NCBI RefSeq assembly: GCF_003173355.1
Contig: NZ_QGMY01000006.1
Coordinates: 186,001 to 250,000, forward strand
Reading direction: 5' to 3'
Source of the DNA: Methanospirillum lacunae
Lineage (GTDB): Archaea; Halobacteriota; Methanomicrobia; Methanomicrobiales; Methanospirillaceae
DNA: 64,000 nucleotides
Part shown: positions 17,617 to 25,506 of the stretch, piece after piece
Layout: every line of letters starts with the position of its first letter
How positions within the stretch are numbered: the first letter of the stretch is position 1
The notes under the pieces: generated by a model
The model's database searches: none
What the model was told of the DNA's origin: nothing
The model's input: the letters and a program-made list of their open reading frames with translations, nothing else
Program-made: the position numbers and the translations under genes

Positions 17617-17997
17617 TATCTGCAACTTTCCTTAATTAATGAAAAGATCCAGTATTACCTGAAAAAAGGATGAATCAGATCACATATTTTTTTACATAAA
17701 TCGGTTTGTGAAGAGAGATCCTATATTGAAAGAACAACATGTAATCGACCTACCTGCGGGTATTACTAAACTGCGGTATGTAGCAGACTTACTACAGGAT
17801 TTCCGCAACAACTCAAAATGAACCACGATTACCATCACATTCCGCTACAGCCTAACCAGGTAAAAAAAGATGCGAAAAGGCTTCGGATTGATAAGAGGTT
17901 ACCAGGGTTGGGAGAGTGACTGACAAGATTCGGAGATTGTGGATGATGGTGAGATACGCTTAAACCTGTTCCTCGATAAAATATCTCAAGAGTGTAT
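17617..17997. other. Intergenic region without recognised features
   Basis: About 380 bases lie between the PEGA gene and the flavin reductase gene. Both strands were read and no gene, RNA or strong inverted repeat was found. A direct repeat CTGCGG(G)TAT occurs twice near 17753-17780 but looks fortuitous. The promoter of the flavin reductase gene must lie at its right end. Confidence 0.35.
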
Positions 17998-18558
17998 ATG
18001 ACAGAAAAAATCACGCTCGGCCCAATGCCGTACATGAGTGTTATGCCTGCTGTCCTCGTTGGCAGTAATGTTAAAGGAAAACCAAATTATATGACTGCTG
18101 CATGGGCTACGGTAGCATCTATGGCCCCACCTATGGTGTGTGTTGCCCTCAACAAGGCCAGGTACACAGCTCTGGGTATTGAAGATAATAAATCCTTTAG
18201 TCTGAATGTTACAACCTCATCACAGGTTATTGAAACCGATTATTGCGGGATTACGTCTGGATCACAAAAAGACAAATCAGATATCTTTACTTCTTTCTAT
18301 GGAAAACTGGAAACAGCCCCAATGGCTGCAGAATGTCCGGTCAACATCGAATGTAAACTCTTCACTTCTGTTGATTGCGGCAGCCACCTGCTGTACATCG
18401 GAGAGGTTATAGAAGTACATGCCGACAAGAGTTGCGTAACAGATGGAAAGCCCGACATTAAAAAGATCAACCCGATTGTCTATGCTCAGGCAACATATTT
18501 TAGCGTTGGATCAGAAACCGGGAAGGCTTTTTCAGATGGAAGGAAGTACCAGCAATAA
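17998..18558 (+). CDS. Flavin reductase family (FMN-binding split barrel) protein
   Basis: A protein of 186 residues from ATG 17998 (an in-frame GTG at 17992 would add two). It has the flavoredoxin/flavin reductase split-barrel features: PAVLVGSNVKGKPNYMTAAWATVASMAPPMVCVALNK at the start, followed by SFSLNV and ECPVNIECKL, and a C-terminal Y-F-x-G-like segment. It binds FMN and transfers electrons from NAD(P)H or ferredoxin, a common soluble function in methanogens. It is monocistronic and convergent with lon. Confidence 0.87.
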   Translation: MTEKITLGPMPYMSVMPAVLVGSNVKGKPNYMTAAWATVASMAPPMVCVALNKARYTALGIEDNKSFSLNVTTSSQVIETDYCGITSGSQKDKSDIFTSFYGKLETAPMAAECPVNIECKLFTSVDCGSHLLYIGEVIEVHADKSCVTDGKPDIKKINPIVYAQATYFSVGSETGKAFSDGRKYQQ

Positions 18559-18611
18559 TTTAGGTTAAATATTACTTTTTTAAAAAATGGACTGGGTTTA
18601 TTCTACCCATT

Positions 18612-21005
18612 TCAAATATTCTGAACCGATGCAAGGGAAGATCGGGGAGTAAACAAGACCATTTCCGGAAGATCAATATCCAATGCTTCGCGAAGAACCT
18701 CTTCGATGCTCTCAACTGGAACAAAGGTCAGTTCATCCCTGACATCCGCCGGTATCTCCTCAATATCACGCTCATTCTCCTTCGGGAGAATGATCTTTGT
18801 CAACCCTGCCCGATGAGCTGCAAGAACCTTCTCCTTGATTCCGCCAACAGGGAGAACTGCTCCGCTCAGGGTGATCTCCCCTGTCATCCCAAGCTTTGGA
18901 TCCACTGTTTTTCCGGTAATGAGTGATACCAGAGCTGTGAACAATGTCACACCTGCTGAAGGGCCATCCTTAGGCGTCGCTCCAGATGGGACATGGATGT
19001 GTATGTCGCTGGTCATGAAATCAAACTGGTTTGCAGAATGGGCAAACCGTGACCTGATCAGACTCATGGAAATATTTGCCGACTCTTTCATAACATCACC
19101 AAGTTGGCCGGTAAGTGTTAGTTTTCCGGTGCCTGGCATGAAGGTTCCCTCAATAAAGAGGATCTCTCCTCCTACCGGTGTCCATGCAAGGCCGGTTGCA
19201 ACCCCTGGAGTAAGCCGGCTACGTGCTGCCTCATGCCTGAAGACTTCTTTCCCTAGTATCTCCCCAAGCATTTCCGCTGACACTACATATGGCAGATCAG
19301 CTCTTCCTGAAACGATCTTTTCAGATACATACCGGGCAATCCGGTCGAGCTGTTTCTTCAGACCTCGGACACCAGCTTCACGGGTATACTTCTCAATTAC
19401 GAGTGAGAGGGCATCATCCTCTATCTGCAGTTTCCCTCCATCAAGCCCATGTTCCTCAATTGTTTTTGGAAGCAGGTGCTGTTTGGCGATAGCAAATACC
19501 TCATGCTTCGTATAACTTGAGATCTCTATCAGTTCCATCCGGTCAAGGAGTGGTCCCGGGATAGATGAGAGAGAGTTTGCCGTTGCAATGAAGAGCACAT
19601 CAGAGAGATCATAAGGTACCTCAAGGTAATGATCTGAGAAACTGTTGTTCTGTTCAGGGTCGAGCACTTCAAGCAGGGCACTTGCCGGATCCCCTGAATA
19701 AGATGCACTTAATTTATCAATTTCATCAAGTACAAAGACAGGATTTTTTGTTGCTGCCCGCTTGATCCCCTGTATAATCCTTCCGGGAAGTGCTCCGATA
19801 TACGTACGGCGATGACCACGAATCTCTGCCTCATCCTTTATTCCACCAAGGCTTACTCGGACATATTCTCTACCCAGGGCCTCCGCAATACTCTTGCCAA
19901 GGCTTGTTTTTCCTGTTCCCGGAGGTCCGGCAAAGAGGAGGATAGAGCCCTGTTTGTCATTTTTTAGTTTCATGACTGCAAGATGTTGTATGATCCGTTC
20001 CTTGACTTTCTCAAGCCCGTAGTGGTTATTTTCCAGGACCTTTCTGGTTGTATCAATATCTATGCCAGATCTCTCCCCGGTAACCCATGGCAGATCAAGC
20101 AGAAGATCGAGATAGTTTCGTATAACCGGAGCTTCGTGATTATGCGGTCCGCCCATCTCGAGCTTCTTGACTTCAGCAAGAGCTTTTTTCTTTACATCTT
20201 CAGGCATCTGTGACTGATTGATTCGATCCCGGTATCCTGAATCTCCCGGACCATTTCCCTCAATATCATTCAGTTCTTCCTGAATCACACGGAGTTGCTC
20301 TCTGAGAATGGCTTCACGATTTGTCTTTGAGATCTTATCAGAAACCTTCCTGGTGACCTCAATCTTGAAATCTATCTGCTCCTTGACCTTGAGTAACAGA
20401 TCGAGAAATGCCAGAGCCCGTTCCTGCTGTGAAGAAATCTCCAGAAGTGCCTGTTTCTCTTCTAGTGAGACCGGAACATACGGCATGGTAAACCCAATCA
20501 CAGTATCTATTGAGGTCATTTTGTCAACCGGCTGGGTGAACTGTTCAGAACCCTGGAAATGATTACTTATTTCATGAATCGTCTCTTTAATTTCTCCAAG
20601 TACCTCGTCATGAGCCTGGGTATCAAGATCAGATGATTCTTCAGCCGGAACCCAGGTTGCAAATAATCGACCCTCACGGTCGGTGATAGTATCAGCCCTG
20701 ACTTTTTTGAGTGCATGAACACATACAAGGTATCCTTCCTCCGCCGGCTGAATGAATGAGATTTCGAGAAGATTACCAATGGGATATACAGAAGACGCAG
20801 ATATCTCTGACGGGATAGTTCCGGTTTTTACAGTCAGACCAATTGGATGACCATCACTCCTGCTCATCTCCTGCAGAAGAAGATTACCCGTTTCTTTGTC
20901 TACCATGATCTTTGTCCGCGTGTTGGGAAACACTACAATCTCGTAAAGGGGCAGTACGAAATGCTCCTGTTCTGCTGGTGATTGTGTGAATTCGGTGGTA
21001 CTCAT
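18612..21005 (-). CDS. lon: ATP-dependent Lon protease, bacterial LonA type
   Basis: A 797-residue Lon of the soluble A type. It has an N-terminal substrate-recognition domain (about 15-220), a coiled region, an AAA+ module with Walker A at 360-367 (Lys366 in GPPGTGKT) and Walker B VFVLDEIDKL, then the protease domain with catalytic Ser683 (KDGPSAG) and Lys726 (GGIKEK). The 43-residue spacing of the dyad matches E. coli Lon. Most archaea have membrane-anchored LonB instead; there are no membrane helices here. The gene lies 50 bases downstream of a marR gene on the same strand, with a MarR-like operator in the gap. Confidence 0.95.
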   Translation of the reverse strand: MSTTEFTQSPAEQEHFVLPLYEIVVFPNTRTKIMVDKETGNLLLQEMSRSDGHPIGLTVKTGTIPSEISASSVYPIGNLLEISFIQPAEEGYLVCVHALKKVRADTITDREGRLFATWVPAEESSDLDTQAHDEVLGEIKETIHEISNHFQGSEQFTQPVDKMTSIDTVIGFTMPYVPVSLEEKQALLEISSQQERALAFLDLLLKVKEQIDFKIEVTRKVSDKISKTNREAILREQLRVIQEELNDIEGNGPGDSGYRDRINQSQMPEDVKKKALAEVKKLEMGGPHNHEAPVIRNYLDLLLDLPWVTGERSGIDIDTTRKVLENNHYGLEKVKERIIQHLAVMKLKNDKQGSILLFAGPPGTGKTSLGKSIAEALGREYVRVSLGGIKDEAEIRGHRRTYIGALPGRIIQGIKRAATKNPVFVLDEIDKLSASYSGDPASALLEVLDPEQNNSFSDHYLEVPYDLSDVLFIATANSLSSIPGPLLDRMELIEISSYTKHEVFAIAKQHLLPKTIEEHGLDGGKLQIEDDALSLVIEKYTREAGVRGLKKQLDRIARYVSEKIVSGRADLPYVVSAEMLGEILGKEVFRHEAARSRLTPGVATGLAWTPVGGEILFIEGTFMPGTGKLTLTGQLGDVMKESANISMSLIRSRFAHSANQFDFMTSDIHIHVPSGATPKDGPSAGVTLFTALVSLITGKTVDPKLGMTGEITLSGAVLPVGGIKEKVLAAHRAGLTKIILPKENERDIEEIPADVRDELTFVPVESIEEVLREALDIDLPEMVLFTPRSSLASVQNI

Positions 21006-21029
21006 ATAAACCTTTAGTTTTGTTTAACC

Positions 21030-21039
21030 TAACTAGTTA
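21030..21039. promoter_or_regulatory. Operator-like palindrome before lon
   Basis: TAACTAGTTA is a perfect 10-base palindrome in the marR-lon gap. On the minus strand it reads on as TAACTAGTTAGG, sharing TAGTTAGG with a site before marR. It lies just downstream of an AT-rich TTTTATC box, so a bound protein would block transcription of lon. Function is inferred. Confidence 0.5.
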
Positions 21040-21055
21040 TTCAGATAAAATTTTT

Positions 21056-21475
21056 TTAGCTTACTTTTTGCAGGATCTCTATCAGAAGATTAATCTCATG
21101 ATCGTCCAGTGAATCGACGAGTCTTTCAACAACCTGCTGAAGGGCTCTCTGTTCTGAACGGGCGATACTTTCTCCTCTTCCGGTAAGACGGATGTAATTA
21201 ATTCTTCCATCATGTGGACAAGGCTGCCTGTATACGCAGCCCATCCGATCTAACTTATGCATCATCTCTGTGATGGTTGGCTTGGAATTCTGGGTGATCT
21301 CAGCAAGTCTGCTGAACGTGACCTCATCATGGGCATCAATCATTTTCAGGTAATTGATCTGCTTCACCGTGATATCCGAGAGCTCACAGGCAGAGAAGAT
21401 ACTACAAGAACATTCATTTTTCAGTCTGATCAGGGTATCAAAGACCTGAAAAAGATGTTCTTTCTTGGCCGTCAT
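21056..21475 (-). CDS. MarR-family transcriptional regulator
   Basis: A 139-residue winged-helix regulator of the MarR family. The DNA-binding core is recognisable in the middle: QINYLKMIDAHDEVTFSRLAEITQNSKPTITEMMHKLDRMGCVYRQPCPHDGR, with the wing RLTGRGESIA after it. It is followed by lon after 50 bases and probably controls both genes: near-identical TAGTTAGG sites lie at the start of each. Two adjacent cysteine-containing segments (ECSCSIFSACE) near the N-terminus might sense oxidants or metals. That last point is inference. Confidence 0.88.
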   Translation of the reverse strand: MTAKKEHLFQVFDTLIRLKNECSCSIFSACELSDITVKQINYLKMIDAHDEVTFSRLAEITQNSKPTITEMMHKLDRMGCVYRQPCPHDGRINYIRLTGRGESIARSEQRALQQVVERLVDSLDDHEINLLIEILQKVS

Positions 21476-21484
21476 GGATCCGTG

Positions 21485-21515
21485 CTAGTTAGTTAGGATT
21501 TACCAAACTATAAAG
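21485..21515 (-). promoter_or_regulatory. marR promoter with overlapping operator
   Basis: On the minus strand a TATA box CTTTATAGT (21515-21507) places transcription start near 21485. The repeated motif CTAGTTAGTTAGG (plus-strand reading, 21485-21497) covers that start. The motif shares TAGTTAGG with the site before lon, suggesting autorepression by MarR. Confidence 0.5.
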
Positions 21516-21834
21516 GTTCTGTATGAGGCAGTGATTGTCTTCAGTTATCAAAGATAGAATAATGGAAATTTTCATACCTCTTACCATACTCAAGATTCAT
21601 TATTCAGAAACACTAAAAATTAAGATGTGATGGACAACCATGACTGAGTGTTTTGTTGGTCCGAAAGGACATTACATCCAAGAAACGAGATACTGACGAA
21701 CTAACGTCTTCTTTTGATACTGCTTTAGAACGAATTCCAACCACCAAACAGGAACACCTGCACTCTTTATTACAGGATAACCAGGTTTACCTGCAGGTAT
21801 CTTCATCAAATCCAAATCCGAGAGGGTGGACCCG
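21498..21834. other. Divergent intergenic region ahead of ilvB
   Basis: About 340 bases lie between marR and the acetolactate synthase gene. Apart from the marR promoter, a short hairpin GTCC-GAAA-GGAC (21659-21670) with a GNRA-type loop is present about 165 bases before the ilvB ATG. A 61-codon frame from TTG 21653 overlaps the start of ilvB and is not convincing as a gene. A long leader for ilvB is possible. Confidence 0.35.
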
Positions 21835-23514
21835 ATGAGGACTGGAGCAAAAATTCTTCTTGATTCTCTCGAATTTCAGGGAGTTGAGACGATTTTTGGA
21901 TACCCCGGCGCTACAGTACTGCCAATCTATGATGAACTTCCTAAATCAGGGATCAGGCATATTCTTGTCAGGCATGAACAAGCTGCAGCTCATGCTGCAG
22001 ATGGCTATGCCAGAGCTGGAGGTGGGGCTGGTGTCTGCCTGGCAACTTCCGGACCTGGAGCCTGTAACCTGGTTACCGGTATAGCCACTGCATACATGGA
22101 CTCAATCCCGGTTATTGCAATAACCGGACAGGTTCCCACGGATCAGATTGGAAATCAATCATTCCAGGAAGCAAATATCACCGAGATCACCAGGCCGGTG
22201 ACCAAACAGAATTATCTGGTGACAAAAACTGCTGATCTTGCAAAAACGGTGAGTCAGGCATTCAGTGTCGCGATGACTGGACGACCTGGCCCGGTCCTGA
22301 TTGACATTCCAAAAGATGTTTCAACAGGCCTTGTTTCTGAAGAAAAGCAAATTGGGCTGAGAACAAAAATAATCCAGGAAAAGCAGATCGATCCTAATAC
22401 CAGAAGACTCTGTGTCAAAGCAGTTGAGATGATATCAAATGCAGAAACTCCGATCATCCTCGCAGGTGGAGGAGTTATCAGTAGTCATGCATCAGAAGAG
22501 ATCCAGATTCTTGCCAACCGGTTTGGTATACCTGTTACAACTACCCTGCTCGGTATTGGAACAATTCCTTCAGATAATCCCCTCAACCTGGGTATGATAG
22601 GAATGCATGGAACAATTGCGGCAAATCATGCGGTGGATACCTGTGACCTCCTTATTGCTATTGGTACCAGATTTTCAGACAGGAGTTGTGGGACCGGAGG
22701 TCTCTTTGCACCACATGCCGCAGTCATTCATGTTGACATTGATCCAGGTGAAATCGGAAAAAATCGCACCGTGGATCTTTCTCTTATCGGTGATGCAAAA
22801 GACATCCTTCAGGAGATTATCAGAAAAATCAGGAGATTGCGCACGACCATAGCATGGAGAGATCAGATCAATATCTGGAAACATCAGGCTGATCTATCAC
22901 CTATTTCTGAAAGTAATGGCCTCTATCCCCAACAGGTCATCAGAACTCTAGCTTCGATTCTGAAAGGGAGAGGGATCATCGTTTCAGAAGTGGGACAGAA
23001 TCAGATGTGGACCGCCCAGAACTACAGGTTTCAAAGACCACGATCATTTCTCACATCAGGAGGCTTGGGGACGATGGGTTTTGGACTACCGGCTGCAATG
23101 GGAGCCTCGTTTGCATGCCCGGATCAACAGATCTGTACCATTGCTGGGGACGGATCACTACAGATGAACATTCAGGAGTTTGCTACCCTGGCCGAATACA
23201 AGATTCCGGTCAAGATTCTGGTCTTGAATAATCAGTACCTCGGAATGGTGAGGCAATGGCAAGAGCTCTTCTATGCTCGAAGGTACTCATTTACTGAACT
23301 CCCATCAATTGAATTTACAAAGATTGCAGCAGCGTATGGAATCGAGGGAGTCAGAGTAGATAGTCCGGAGGAGATACCGGAGGCAATCAAGGATGCATTT
23401 ACAACCAAAGGACCTTTCCTCATAGATTTCAGGATCTTACGTGAGGAGAATGTCTTTCCTATGGTACCTGCAGGTGCAAAAGCAACCGAGATGATTTTTA
23501 AAAATACAGGTTAA
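21835..23514 (+). CDS. ilvB: Acetolactate synthase, large (catalytic) subunit
   Basis: A 559-residue ThDP enzyme from ATG 21835, chosen because GAGAGGG sits 7-12 bases before it; a GTG at 21826 is in frame but lacks this. Catalytic Glu48 (RHEQAAAHAADGYAR), the central FAD/regulatory domain, and the ThDP/Mg motif GDGSLQMNIQEFATL...LNNQYLGMVRQWQ are all present. It condenses two pyruvates, or pyruvate and 2-oxobutyrate, for branched amino acid synthesis. No ilvN regulatory subunit or ilvC lies beside it, so this may be a second, stand-alone copy. Other ThDP decarboxylases are less likely given the close match to IlvB motifs. Confidence 0.9.
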   Translation: MRTGAKILLDSLEFQGVETIFGYPGATVLPIYDELPKSGIRHILVRHEQAAAHAADGYARAGGGAGVCLATSGPGACNLVTGIATAYMDSIPVIAITGQVPTDQIGNQSFQEANITEITRPVTKQNYLVTKTADLAKTVSQAFSVAMTGRPGPVLIDIPKDVSTGLVSEEKQIGLRTKIIQEKQIDPNTRRLCVKAVEMISNAETPIILAGGGVISSHASEEIQILANRFGIPVTTTLLGIGTIPSDNPLNLGMIGMHGTIAANHAVDTCDLLIAIGTRFSDRSCGTGGLFAPHAAVIHVDIDPGEIGKNRTVDLSLIGDAKDILQEIIRKIRRLRTTIAWRDQINIWKHQADLSPISESNGLYPQQVIRTLASILKGRGIIVSEVGQNQMWTAQNYRFQRPRSFLTSGGLGTMGFGLPAAMGASFACPDQQICTIAGDGSLQMNIQEFATLAEYKIPVKILVLNNQYLGMVRQWQELFYARRYSFTELPSIEFTKIAAAYGIEGVRVDSPEEIPEAIKDAFTTKGPFLIDFRILREENVFPMVPAGAKATEMIFKNTG

Positions 23515-23576
23515 CAAAATTCTTTGAGTGCTTGACATTTCCTAATCTTTTTTTATTCAGATGTAACAGTTACTTC

Positions 23577-23999
23577 ATGCATATCAATCCCAGATCATTG
23601 ATGACAGCAGGATTTGCCGGGGGTTTTATTCTTCTCATTATCAGTTTTGTAGCAGATTTTGCCACCCAGTTTGTTACACCGTATAGTATCTTTGAGGTTC
23701 CCGGCATGCGGAGCATATCTGATCCGGTTATGATGCTGTATTTCGTATACCCCTTTATTTTTGCATTTATTGCGGCCATTATCTGGCAGATTATAAGAGG
23801 ATCTCTTCCTGAAAATCAGAAGAGTGCAGCATGGCAGTTTGCAGGGATTTTATTCATACTTGTTATCGTGCCAAATATCTGGGTGATGTATACTTCAATG
23901 TTATATCCAACCGGGTTCTACATCTCTAATATTCTTACCGGCGTTATTGGGTATCCAGCGATAGGATATCTTAACGCTCGATTTAATAGAGGAAAATAA
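23577..23999 (+). CDS. Membrane protein of unknown function
   Basis: A 140-residue hydrophobic protein from ATG 23577 (the frame is open from TTG 23532, but the extra residues look non-coding). About four membrane helices are visible: near residues 10-30, 45-70, 80-105 and 110-130. No family motif is recognised. It follows ilvB by 62 bases on the same strand, so it may be read through from it, but no functional link is evident. Confidence 0.65.
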   Translation: MHINPRSLMTAGFAGGFILLIISFVADFATQFVTPYSIFEVPGMRSISDPVMMLYFVYPFIFAFIAAIIWQIIRGSLPENQKSAAWQFAGILFILVIVPNIWVMYTSMLYPTGFYISNILTGVIGYPAIGYLNARFNRGK

Positions 24000-24095
24000 G
24001 ATTCAAAACGAAGAATTCTAAACTATTCAGAAGGTTCACACCGTTGTTATTCAGGATATATTTCATCACATTATTTTTATGAATCCTGAAATGAT

Positions 24096-24122
24096 AAAAA
24101 AAGGAACTGTTTTACAACAGTT
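24096..24122 (-). terminator. Intrinsic-type terminator of the repeat-protein gene
   Basis: Directly after the TGA at 24126-24124, the minus strand forms AACTGTT-GTAA-AACAGTT (24122-24105) followed by CC and T7. A 7-base stem with a 4-base loop and a T-run is a classic termination signal. Confidence 0.7.
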
Positions 24123-24123
24123 T

Positions 24124-25242
24124 TCAAGATTTATAGATTATTGAAATTATCTTTGGCATTCCGGAAGAATTTGACATCGCCGGATTTACTGGTCTCTTTT
24201 GTGTATCATGATTAAGACCGGAAGGACTTACATTCATTTTTGCGCTTTCATTACCGGTAACTTGTGAACTCTGATTCAGAACTTCTTTTGGAATAACCAC
24301 AGGAACACTTGCGTTTACCTTAACACTCTCATTCACAGTTACAGATTCACTCTGATTCAGAACTTCTTTTGAAGTGACTACAGGAACACTTGCGGTTGCC
24401 TTGACGCTCTCATTCACAGATACAGATTCACTCTGATTCAGAACTTCTTTTGGAGTGACTACAGGAACACTTGCGGTTGCCTTGACGCTCTCATTCACAG
24501 ATACAGATTCACTCTGATTCAGAACTTCTTTTGGAGTGACTACAGGAACACTTGCGTTTACCTTAACACTCTCATTGACTGGTGCTGGAGTACTCTGGTT
24601 CAGGACTTCTTTTGAAGTCACTACAGGAACACTTGCGTTTACCTTAACACTCTCATTGACTGGTGCTGGAGTACTCTGGTTCAGGACTTCTTTTGGAGTG
24701 ACTGCAGGAACACTTGCGTTTACCTTAACACTCTCATTGACTATTGCTGGAGTACTCTGGTTCAGAACTTCTTTCGGAGTGACTGCAGGAACACTTGCGT
24801 TTACCTTAACACTCTCATTGACTATTGCTGGAGTACTCTGGTTCAGAACTTCTTTCGGAGTGACTGCAGGAACACTTGCGTTTACCTTAACACTCTCATT
24901 GACTGGAGTTGGTGTACTCTGGTTCAGAACTTCTTTTGGAGTAACTACAGGAACGCTTTCGTTTACCTTCATACTCTCATTCACAGGTGCTGATGCATTC
25001 TGATGTATGGCAGTATTATTAGAACTTTTGTTGCCTGATCCCGGGTAATTGAGTATAACAATAACAACCGGATTCGAATCAGATGTTGTTGTTGTTTGAT
25101 TTACAAGATCAGATGCATTTTCTTTTGATGAAGACTGATTTTGGGGATCAGCTGACACACCCATAATCCCAAAACCAAACATCAGGAAACTCAAACAGAG
25201 AATAGTCGTAATAATAATTCGGTACCCATTACTTCTCATCAT
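24124..25242 (-). CDS. Secreted sequon-rich 27-residue repeat protein
   Basis: About 372 residues from ATG 25242 (ATG 25239 is equally possible; GGGGG precedes both). A signal peptide (up to about LMFGFGIMGVSA) is followed by an Asn/Ser/Thr-rich segment. Then come nine full copies and one degenerate copy of a 27-residue unit (81 bases) spanning 24256-24984, with consensus VNESVKVNASVPVVTPKEVLNQS plus a variable 4-residue end. Each unit carries three N-x-S/T sequons (NES, NAS, NQS), so the mature protein could carry about 30 N-glycans. No membrane anchor is obvious at the C-terminus. It is probably a surface or sheath-associated protein; the function is unknown. Confidence 0.8.
   Translation of the reverse strand: MMRSNGYRIIITTILCLSFLMFGFGIMGVSADPQNQSSSKENASDLVNQTTTTSDSNPVVIVILNYPGSGNKSSNNTAIHQNASAPVNESMKVNESVPVVTPKEVLNQSTPTPVNESVKVNASVPAVTPKEVLNQSTPAIVNESVKVNASVPAVTPKEVLNQSTPAIVNESVKVNASVPAVTPKEVLNQSTPAPVNESVKVNASVPVVTSKEVLNQSTPAPVNESVKVNASVPVVTPKEVLNQSESVSVNESVKATASVPVVTPKEVLNQSESVSVNESVKATASVPVVTSKEVLNQSESVTVNESVKVNASVPVVIPKEVLNQSSQVTGNESAKMNVSPSGLNHDTQKRPVNPAMSNSSGMPKIISIIYKS
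24256..24984 (-). repeat. Nine tandem 81-base coding repeats
   Basis: The period is exactly 81 bases, seen for example from AGGAACACTTGCG at 24301 to the same string at 24382. Central units are nearly identical at DNA level, which points to recent expansion or gene conversion. End units differ at the variable four residues and in VNAS versus ATAS. Copy number may vary between strains. Confidence 0.9.
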
Positions 25243-25431
25243 AACCCCCAATAAATCGCCAGAATGGAATATTTAAGACGTGATCCTACTCCGCATACGG
25301 CCGATTTATGTTTAGCATATCTATTCACTTAAGTTTATATTTATCGATAGAAGGATATCCATCCCTGTGTTGTAAATCCCACTGTCTTATCCAACTAGAA
25401 TATTTCACCCACTTGCAACAAGAATTTGTTT

Positions 25432-25447
25432 AAAAAAAGGAAAAAAG
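25432..25447 (-). terminator. T-rich terminator after gltX
   Basis: About 60 bases past the gltX stop the minus strand reads CCTTTTTTCCTTTTTTT. A weak TTTTCAT/ATGAAAA pairing precedes it. T-runs alone end transcription in archaea, and this is the end of the long minus-strand housekeeping block. Confidence 0.5.
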
Positions 25448-25506
25448 GATGATAATTTTCATCAGCGCAACCATATGAAAAAGCAAAGCATTTTCAGGAC
25501 AAATTA

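Noticed and set aside
17753-17790. Direct repeat CTGCGG(G)TAT in the gap before the flavin reductase
   Set aside because: Imperfect, two copies only, no secondary structure or link to a promoter.
18835-19515. 226-codon frame antisense to lon
   Set aside because: Shadow of the conserved protease domain of lon; no motif of its own.
21653-21838. 61-codon frame ahead of ilvB
   Set aside because: TTG start without ribosome-binding site, runs into the ilvB start, no known leader-peptide features such as runs of Val or Leu codons.
24256-24984. Possible CRISPR-like array
   Set aside because: The 81-base units are contiguous, lack unique spacers, and keep the reading frame of a secreted protein.
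24536-25003. 155-codon open frame on the plus strand across the repeat gene
   Set aside because: It is open only because the 81-base repeat has no stop in that frame; its product is a low-complexity shadow of the sequon protein, which has a signal peptide and terminator.
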